Assembly: GCA_964639875.1 (NCBI GenBank)
Contig: CAZXEM010000058.1
Location: 1-7,056, forward strand
Source: CAZQLW01 sp964639875
Lineage (GTDB): Archaea > Nanobdellota > Nanobdellia > Woesearchaeales > GW2011-AR9
DNA length: 7,056 bases
Direction: 5' to 3'
Made by a program: the position numbers and the translations under genes. Below are positions 1-5,043 of the stretch, in pieces. The notes beneath the pieces are model-generated. The model saw only the letters and a program-made list of their open reading frames with translations, was not told the DNA's origin and made no database searches. Positions within the stretch are counted from its first letter, which is position 1. Each line of letters opens with the position of its first letter.

Positions 1-546
1 TTAGCAAAATATCTTATTAAAGAGTATAATTTGGATGATTCCCTTGATGCCGTGATTAGTTCTATTAGAAGGTTTGATTTAGATAATTTATCGGTTTTAG
101 GTTCAAAAGATGCTGGAAAAGCGTTTAAAAAAGTTTCAATCTTTACTAAAGATAATGTTGCTAAGATTGTTCTTAAAGATAAAGCGTTCAAAGAAGTGTG
201 TGAAGACTTTTTAGGTAAAAAAACATTGAAAGAAAATTTTAGAATTGTTAAAGGTAAAGAAATTTTAACTTTAATTGTTAACAAGAAAGATTTAAAGAAT
301 AAATCGTCTTTGTTTAAACAGGCAGATGTCTTAGAAGTTCATGATAATCTTTCAGAAATAAGGTTACATTTCCCTGATGATATAACGATGGTTAAAGGCG
401 TTTTATCACGGTTAACTTCAGAATTATCAACCCGGGACATTAATATAATGGAAATTATTATTAGTATGCCAGACATTCTAATTTATGTTAAAGAGATAAA
501 TTTGGTTGAAGCACATCAAGCTTTAAGACAGATTAAAAATAGTTAA
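1..546 (+). CDS. ACT-domain protein, likely amino-acid-responsive regulator (5' partial)
   Basis: The reading frame is open from base 1, so the true start lies outside the window. A TTG at 31 could be read as a start, but the ten in-frame codons before it (LAKYLIKEYN) continue naturally into the LDDSLDAVISSIRRF segment. That helical N-terminal segment resembles those I recall in archaeal ACT-domain regulators. The middle is a lysine-rich alpha/beta stretch. The last ~65 residues fit an ACT domain: a beta strand (EIRLHFP), a helix with V-L-S-R-L-T-S-E-L, the strand NIMEIIIS, the strand ILIYVKE and a final helix (EAHQALRQI). ACT domains usually bind amino acids and act allosterically, so a regulatory cytoplasmic role is inferred; no ligand can be named. 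The frame ends at TAA 544-546. The next gene starts 62 bases downstream behind its own TATA-like element, so this is probably a separate unit. I am fairly sure of the fold and unsure of the role. Confidence 0.75.
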   Translation, partial: LAKYLIKEYNLDDSLDAVISSIRRFDLDNLSVLGSKDAGKAFKKVSIFTKDNVAKIVLKDKAFKEVCEDFLGKKTLKENFRIVKGKEILTLIVNKKDLKNKSSLFKQADVLEVHDNLSEIRLHFPDDITMVKGVLSRLTSELSTRDINIMEIIISMPDILIYVKEINLVEAHQALRQIKNS

Positions 547-552
547 CTTAGC

Positions 553-570
553 TATATTTTATTAATTATT
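553..570 (+). terminator. T-rich stretch after the ACT gene, possible archaeal terminator
   Basis: Directly after the stop at 546 the + strand runs through TATATTTTATTAATTATTT. Archaeal RNA polymerase often terminates on T-rich stretches without a hairpin. In so AT-rich a genome this is weak evidence, supported only by position: after a stop and before the next gene's putative promoter. Confidence 0.25.
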
Positions 571-576
571 TCATAA

Positions 577-587
577 CTATTAAAAAC
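577..587 (+). promoter_or_regulatory. TATA-like box for the 179-aa gene
   Basis: The sequence CTATTAAAAAC is centred about 27 bases before the ATG at 609, the distance at which a TATA box places transcription start on or next to the first base of the start codon. No Shine-Dalgarno sequence precedes the ATG. Together these suggest a leaderless transcript. Chance matches are common in AT-rich DNA; the repeated spacing at other starts in the window raises confidence. Confidence 0.45.
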
Positions 588-608
588 TAGGCTTAATCTG
601 ATGATAAC

Positions 609-1148
609 ATGAATATTTCACTGTTAGATAAGTTACCAATATCTCAGAAAGTTAAAATTGCTATTCCTTATAGTAATGCGATGGAAGCAGCTAATGCTGT
701 GGTGATTAATTATATTGATACTGGACATGGTAGGACTCTTCTTAATCTTGATAACGGGTCTCTTCTTGATTCTAAACAAAGTTTAGAAGACTTGGTAACG
801 TTTGTTCAAGTTGCTTCTGAAGAGGGTGTTAAAGTGTTTAATGAATACTTTCAGAATCATGATATTAGTAAAGAGTTGTTAAAAGAAAAAATAAATGAGT
901 TTGTAGAAGATTCTGATTTAAAAGGAACATTTAATTTAATTCAAATGAAATATTATGGGGGGGATTTATTATTTCATTATGGTCGTTCTTTAGAAGAAAA
1001 TCAAACTACAGATCAGAAAGAAGAAATTATTAATCATGCTACGGATGATCTTTCAGTTAAGTTTGGTATCCCCGAAAAAAGAAGAGATTCATTACGAGAA
1101 TATTTTCATATCTGGATGTATCATCCTCATTTGGTTTCTAAAATTTAA
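609..1148 (+). CDS. Unrecognised 179-aa acidic protein
   Basis: I do not recognise this family. The ATG at 609 is the only sensible start, because an in-frame TAA lies at 594-596 and the ATG at 601 hits a stop at once. The N-terminal ~50 residues look alpha/beta (VKIAIPYS, ANAVVINYI, a GHGRTLLNLDNGS turn). The remainder looks helical and charged, with no signal peptide, membrane segment or cysteines. Features that may matter are the GHGR turn and the aromatic/His-rich C-terminus (REYFHIWMYHPH). The frame crosses a run of seven Gs at 957-963 that encodes a Gly-Gly pair, where an indel or sequencing error would break it; the frame reads sensibly on both sides, so it is probably intact. It lies between the ACT gene and the truncated helicase, with a gap of 51 bases to the latter. 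Nothing links it functionally to either. Confidence 0.7.
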   Translation: MNISLLDKLPISQKVKIAIPYSNAMEAANAVVINYIDTGHGRTLLNLDNGSLLDSKQSLEDLVTFVQVASEEGVKVFNEYFQNHDISKELLKEKINEFVEDSDLKGTFNLIQMKYYGGDLLFHYGRSLEENQTTDQKEEIINHATDDLSVKFGIPEKRRDSLREYFHIWMYHPHLVSKI

Positions 1149-1168
1149 TGTTATTGATAACCATTAAC

Positions 1169-1178
1169 TTAATAAATT
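1169..1178 (+). promoter_or_regulatory. TATA-like box for the helicase fragment
   Basis: TTAATAAATT is centred about 27 bases before the ATG at 1200, the expected spacing for a leaderless archaeal start. It matters because the downstream gene is a helicase lacking its first domain: a correctly spaced promoter argues for an expressed separate subunit and against a dead remnant. The motif alone is weak in AT-rich DNA. Confidence 0.4.
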
Positions 1179-1199
1179 CTTATTACTCCTGAAATATTA

Positions 1200-2747
1200 A
1201 TGGATGAAATTCAACGTTTAGCAATAGAAACTATTAACAATAAGAAGCAGGTAATAATATTTACTCCTTCCAGGGCAAGTGCAGAAAAAACTGCTGAAGA
1301 CATTTCTAAATTAACCAATTTTCAACATCCAGAAATGGAAAATGAAGTTCTTAAAGCGGCTTCTTCCCCAACAAAACAATGTCGTAGATTATCTCATTGT
1401 ATCAAAAAAGGGATTGCTTTCCATCATGCCGGTTTAGTTCAGAAGCAGAAAGATTTGATTGAGGACGAGTTTAGAAGTGGGAAAGTAAAAGTAATTTGTT
1501 GTACACCAACACTTGCGGCAGGGATGTCACTTCCAGCTTTTCGAGTAATCATTAAATCGTTAAAACGTTATTCTGGAAGGTGGGGCATGGATTGGATTCC
1601 CGTTTTAGAATATATGCAAATGGCTGGCAGAGCAGGAAGGCCAGAATACGAATCTTTTGGAGAAGCAATAGTTGTTGCTAAAACTGAAAAAGAGAAAGAA
1701 GAGATCCATGAAAGGTACGTTTTAGGAGAACCAGAAGATATTTATTCAAAGTTAGCAGTTGAACCGGTTTTGAGAACATACTTATTATCATTAATTGCTT
1801 CCGGGATAATTAGGGATGAAAAAGCAATGAAAGATTTTTTTAGTAAAACTTTTTGGGCATCACAGTTTAGAGATTTTGCAAAATTAGAATTGATCATGGA
1901 AAAAATGTTATCTATTTTAGATAAATGGGGTTTCGTAAATATTTCTGGAGCAAAAAGGATTAATGAAGATTTCATTACCGCTAGTGATATTAACAAAGAA
2001 GGGCAGGAAATAAAAAAACTTCAAGCAACATTAATCGGGAAAAGGATTTCTGAACTTTACCTTGACCCTTTAACTGCTAGACATTTACTGGATTGTTTAG
2101 TTCAGTATGATGAAACTAAAAATGCATTTTCATTATTACAAATGATTTCAAACACTTTAGAAATGCGGCCTTTATTAAGAATAAAAAGTAAAGAAGAAGA
2201 TTATGTTCAAGAACAATTAGTAAAAAATTATGATTCTTTATTAGAAAAAGAACCTAGTACTTTTGATTTAGAATATCCCGATTTTATGAATTCGATAAAA
2301 ACTGCACTTTTTTTTGAAGCTTGGACTGACGAAAAAGATGAAGATTTTTTATTAGAAAAATACAATATCCGTCCTGGAGAAATTAGGGTCAAGATAGAAA
2401 TTGCTGATTGGTTATTGTACGCTTGTACAGAATTAGCAAAAATTTCTGGGTTCAGTAGGGAATTAATTAAAGAATTAAATAAATTAAGAGTTCGTGTTAA
2501 AAACGGGGTTAAAGAAGACCTTTTAATTTTCTTAAAATTGAAAGGTGTGGGCAGAGTTAGAGCAAGGAAACTGGTTTTAAACGGAATGAAAGATTTAGGT
2601 GATTTAAAGAAAACAGATTTAACTTCCCTTGCTCAGATTTTGGGCAGTAAACTTGCGGTTGATGTTTACAAACAGTTAGGGTTAGAAGTTAAAGAAATTC
2701 CGAAAGGAACACGGAAAGGACAATTAGCCCTGCAAAAGTTTCAATAA
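1200..2747 (+). CDS. hel308: Hel308-type (Ski2-like, superfamily 2) helicase, C-terminal part only
   Basis: Hel308 is an archaeal 3'-5' DNA helicase acting at stalled replication forks. Visible in order: motif IV region (VIIFTPSRASAEK, ~18-30); the GIAFHHAGL segment (71-79); motif V (TPTLAAGMSLPA, 102-113); motif VI (QMAGRAGRP, 140-148) with its arginines; a winged-helix region (~180-260); a ratchet-like helical domain (~285-420); a helix-hairpin-helix with the arginine-rich GVGRVRAR (449-456) typical of Hel308 domain 5; and a C-terminal QLALQKF (508-514) fitting a PCNA-binding QxxLxxF motif. Family members are about 700 residues; this one has 515. The whole RecA1 domain, with Walker A and the DExH box, is missing. 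An in-frame TAA at 1173-1175 closes the frame just upstream, and no RecA1 motif occurs in bases 1-1199. Alone it should not hydrolyse ATP. It could be half of a split helicase, a degraded gene or a misassembly. The family call is firm; activity is unknown. Confidence 0.9.
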   Translation: MDEIQRLAIETINNKKQVIIFTPSRASAEKTAEDISKLTNFQHPEMENEVLKAASSPTKQCRRLSHCIKKGIAFHHAGLVQKQKDLIEDEFRSGKVKVICCTPTLAAGMSLPAFRVIIKSLKRYSGRWGMDWIPVLEYMQMAGRAGRPEYESFGEAIVVAKTEKEKEEIHERYVLGEPEDIYSKLAVEPVLRTYLLSLIASGIIRDEKAMKDFFSKTFWASQFRDFAKLELIMEKMLSILDKWGFVNISGAKRINEDFITASDINKEGQEIKKLQATLIGKRISELYLDPLTARHLLDCLVQYDETKNAFSLLQMISNTLEMRPLLRIKSKEEDYVQEQLVKNYDSLLEKEPSTFDLEYPDFMNSIKTALFFEAWTDEKDEDFLLEKYNIRPGEIRVKIEIADWLLYACTELAKISGFSRELIKELNKLRVRVKNGVKEDLLIFLKLKGVGRVRARKLVLNGMKDLGDLKKTDLTSLAQILGSKLAVDVYKQLGLEVKEIPKGTRKGQLALQKFQ

Positions 2748-3077
2748 GTTATCTTCTAATCTTGGTTTTAATTGGTGATAAAAGTAATCAAAAGTAAATT
2801 CTTTACCTTTAGTTTTGATTTCTTGTGGTAATTGCTCTTCCATGATTTTACCGTATGTAAAAAATAAATTTTTATTTTTGTCGTTTACTCTTAATGAAGA
2901 TATACTCTCATAATAATTATTAATCATTGTTTCAGCAAATTGTTCTTGCACTGTTTCTGAATCTAGTAGATCTAAATTAAGATAATAAGACTCAATAAGT
3001 ATCTCTTGAGCAGTTAAATCATAGCTTTGTCGATTAATTTTATCAAAAGTACTAGTTATTCTATCGTTAATATTCAT
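2724..3077 (-). CDS. Unrecognised 117-aa, mostly helical protein
   Basis: I do not recognise this family. The ATG is at 3077-3075, with a good TATA-like box 27-28 bases upstream and no Shine-Dalgarno sequence. The protein looks almost wholly alpha-helical and acidic, rich in Asn, Gln, Tyr and Leu, without cysteines, signal peptide or membrane segment. Its last 24 bases overlap the 3' end of the helicase fragment on the opposite strand, so the two transcripts must converge. Only 40 bases separate it from the stop of the nucleotidyltransferase fusion upstream, so it could be read with that gene or from its own promoter. The segment LFFTYGKIMEEQ loosely resembles LLFHYGRSLEENQ in the 179-aa protein at 609-1148, too short a match to claim common ancestry. 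An intact frame, promoter spacing and compact placement suggest a real gene. Confidence 0.65.
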   Translation of the reverse strand: MNINDRITSTFDKINRQSYDLTAQEILIESYYLNLDLLDSETVQEQFAETMINNYYESISSLRVNDKNKNLFFTYGKIMEEQLPQEIKTKGKEFTFDYFYHQLKPRLEDNLLKLLQG

Positions 3078-3100
3078 TTTTATTAAAAATCGTATGGTCA

Positions 3101-3110
3101 GTTATAAACT
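3101..3110 (-). promoter_or_regulatory. TATA-like box for the 117-aa gene
   Basis: On the - strand this reads AGTTTATAAC, the best TATA-like element in the window. Its TTTATAAC core is centred 27-28 bases before the ATG at 3077. It lies in the 40-base gap after the fusion gene's stop codon and fits a leaderless transcript start. Confidence 0.55.
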
Positions 3111-3117
3111 TTTTTGG

Positions 3118-4473
3118 TTATTTTGTTAATAGGTGTTGGACTTTATTTTCATTAAAATTGTTAAAGTTTTCATAAAGACTTTTCAAATATTTTCTAGTTT
3201 CGTTTAATAATGGATTATTCTCTTTAATCTGGTTAAATAAAGTTTTATCATGTCTTTGATTTGGATTTCCTAATTTTATTAAATGTTGATAAGTAGTTGC
3301 ATAAGTTAGGTTAACCAATGTTCGAGCAATATTATTCTTCATATTCTGAGTAAACTTGTTTTGTCTACTTTTTTCTATTTGATAAACTTGAAAACATTTT
3401 ATTGCTAATTCTTTAGCTTTTCGATGTTGTTGATGCAGCATTCTAATGTAATCTTCTTTTTCTGGGATACTTCTGGCGAAACTTAATAATTCTTCTTTTC
3501 TTTCTTCTCCTTTTAAGAAAAACCCGTCAAATAAGGGGGTAGTATATTGAATGTCACTTAAGTTCAATTGGTTAACTAATTTTTCTTTATTTACAAAAGA
3601 AACATCTAAATAATTTGGGACTATAATTTGTTTGAACATTTCTTCTTTTTCTTTTGGGACAACTAATAAGAGATCTAAATCTGAAAAAGGTTTATTTGAT
3701 CCATATTTGATGATGATTTCTGCTAATTCTAGTTTGTCTTTGAATGTTTCTTTTAGTAGTTGCTGTAACTGTTTTGGCTGATGACTTCTTTTTATTTTTG
3801 CAGCATAAAGTGCAGTTAGTGGTCCAGTTTGTGTTTCAATATTTAGAAATTGTTGGTACACTTTGTATGTTCTTATATCTGTTTTCCCCCCAATTTTGAC
3901 ATTATTTATGTCCATCTTTTTTGTGAGGTATTTAGTTAACCATTCAGCAAAAGCTTCAGCATAAGGTTCTAATTGGTTCTTATAATTAATAATTTGTTGA
4001 GATAATTGGAGATGACTATTTGCTAAAGGAAAATGGGGGTTATAATTAACTGTTAGAATATTTTCTTCTTCATTAATTTTTGGTTGAATATTATCATAGT
4101 CAATTACAAATTTGATTATTGCTTCTGAATCCAGTTTATGATATTGTTTGCCAATGATTAATTTTTCCAGTTCCGATAAATCTGTCTCAAGTTTCCTTAG
4201 CTTTAAACCATCTTGAGAATGTTCAAAATAAGTTCTATGGGCAAGATGTTCATGGATTAATGTGTGAAGAACATTTTCATCATCTTTAAGACGAGCAGTC
4301 ATTGAATTTGGAACGAAGAAGCCGTCCTTTTCTTTAATATTTATTTTCTCTTCTAATTCTTGCCAATCTTGTAATGAATATATTTTTAGAGAATTTGTTT
4401 CTAGAGTTAAATCAAACTCTTCCTGAATTATTTGTTTTGCAGTGTTTACCGTTTCTTTTACTTGTTCTTTCAT
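3118..4473 (-). CDS. HExxxH metallopeptidase-like domain fused to a Pol-beta-type nucleotidyltransferase
   Basis: Two domains can be seen. Residues ~1-190 carry H74-E75-x3-H79 after a hydrophobic helix (LHTLIHEHLAHR), then a helix with E169, E173 and E177 (EPYAEAFAEW) that could supply a third zinc ligand. HExxxH, not the usual HExxH, is known in M49 dipeptidyl peptidases and in the DUF1704/MATCAP carboxypeptidase group; which fold applies here is undecided. Residues ~240-330 carry a nucleotidyltransferase signature: G258-S259, then S264-D265-L266-D267 followed by a hydrophobic strand, and D290 in YLDVSFV as the third acidic residue, so the metal-binding triad looks complete. The G-S to D-x-D spacing is short. 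Residues ~335-451 are helical, basic and Asn-rich, and might be a substrate-binding or HEPN-like tail. No signal peptide is seen, so it is probably cytoplasmic. It starts at ATG 4473 with no Shine-Dalgarno and only a poor TATA candidate; co-transcription with the genes to its right is likely. Peptide and nucleotide substrates are unknown. Confidence 0.8.
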   Translation of the reverse strand: MKEQVKETVNTAKQIIQEEFDLTLETNSLKIYSLQDWQELEEKINIKEKDGFFVPNSMTARLKDDENVLHTLIHEHLAHRTYFEHSQDGLKLRKLETDLSELEKLIIGKQYHKLDSEAIIKFVIDYDNIQPKINEEENILTVNYNPHFPLANSHLQLSQQIINYKNQLEPYAEAFAEWLTKYLTKKMDINNVKIGGKTDIRTYKVYQQFLNIETQTGPLTALYAAKIKRSHQPKQLQQLLKETFKDKLELAEIIIKYGSNKPFSDLDLLLVVPKEKEEMFKQIIVPNYLDVSFVNKEKLVNQLNLSDIQYTTPLFDGFFLKGEERKEELLSFARSIPEKEDYIRMLHQQHRKAKELAIKCFQVYQIEKSRQNKFTQNMKNNIARTLVNLTYATTYQHLIKLGNPNQRHDKTLFNQIKENNPLLNETRKYLKSLYENFNNFNENKVQHLLTK

Positions 4474-4528
4474 TTATGGAGAACATCTAATCTAAGTCTT
4501 TTTTGAGTGGGATAATTATGTTTGATTT

Positions 4529-4558
4529 TTTTATCTAAAATAATTGGTTTTATCTAAA
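4529..4558. repeat. Short direct repeat at the end of the 169-aa gene
   Basis: The 11-mer TTTTATCTAAA occurs at 4529-4539 and again at 4548-4558, 19 bases apart. On the - strand one copy is read in one frame (Y-L-D-K) and the other, shifted by one, gives Y-F-R and the TAA stop. It may be a small local duplication that set the gene's 3' end, or chance in low-complexity DNA. Confidence 0.3.
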
Positions 4559-5040
4559 TAAAAATTCTTTGAATCATCTTGTTTTAAATTATAAATAAAT
4601 GGACCAATTGATTTATGTTTATGTCGAGTTGGTTCAAGCAATTGGTTTTTACTCATTAATGTAATTCTGGTGGGGGTTAATTTCAACGCTTGATTTAAAA
4701 AATTTATCCGTGGATTTTCTAAATTCATCCCTTCTTTATTAATTACTTCTGTAATTACTTCCATTTCAATATAATGAAATAAACCGCTCCAAGGGTTATT
4801 ATAACTACTAAAAATTTTAATTATGATTATTTCTGCTGTTTTAATAGTGTCAATATCAAATTCATTCAATTCATATTCTAATGAACTCTTCATTATTGGG
4901 ACAAAAAAGACAAAATCATTATGGTCAAATTTTAATTTTAACATTTCTAATTTATTATCTTTGAATAACCCCATGATTAAATAATGTTCATAATTAAGGA
5001 TCTCTTTTATCCTTTCAATAATTTTTTTTGTAATTGTCAT
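4531..5040 (-). CDS. Unrecognised 169-aa alpha/beta protein, downstream partner of the HELGH protein
   Basis: I do not recognise this family. It starts at ATG 5040-5038, only three bases after the stop of the large HELGH metallopeptidase-like gene, so the two are very probably co-transcribed. A TATA-like element inside the upstream gene's end could give extra independent transcription. The first ~100 residues look alpha/beta: an amphipathic helix (ITKKIIERIKEIL), strands (YLIMGLF, FVFFVPIM) and a hydrophobic segment TAEIIIIKIF, too short and too charged at its edges to be a convincing membrane helix. The C-terminal third is basic (LEPTRHKHKS). There are no cysteines, no signal peptide and no catalytic motif I can name. 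The tight linkage suggests a role with the upstream peptidase, perhaps as partner or inhibitor, but that is inferred only from position. A gap of 57 bases separates it from the fusion gene that follows. Confidence 0.7.
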   Translation of the reverse strand: MTITKKIIERIKEILNYEHYLIMGLFKDNKLEMLKLKFDHNDFVFFVPIMKSSLEYELNEFDIDTIKTAEIIIIKIFSSYNNPWSGLFHYIEMEVITEVINKEGMNLENPRINFLNQALKLTPTRITLMSKNQLLEPTRHKHKSIGPFIYNLKQDDSKNFYLDKTNYFR

Positions 5041-5043
5041 TTT

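Noticed and set aside
31..33. TTG at 31 as the start of the ACT-domain protein
   Set aside because: The ten in-frame codons before it read as a continuation of the same N-terminal helical domain, so the gene is cut by the window edge.
1742..1996. 84-aa open frame on the - strand inside the helicase gene
   Set aside because: It lies wholly within the strongly supported helicase coding region, shows no recognisable domain and is best explained as a shadow of that gene.
3424..3444. HEPN-type Rx4-6H motif (R344 to H350) in the fusion protein's helical tail
   Set aside because: The spacing fits, but the position at the beginning of the helical region is not where HEPN active sites usually lie, and the stretch is rich in His and Gln, so a chance match is likely.
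4733..4834. Membrane helix at TAEIIIIKIF in the 169-aa protein
   Set aside because: The hydrophobic run is only about ten residues and contains a lysine, which suits a buried beta strand better than a membrane span.
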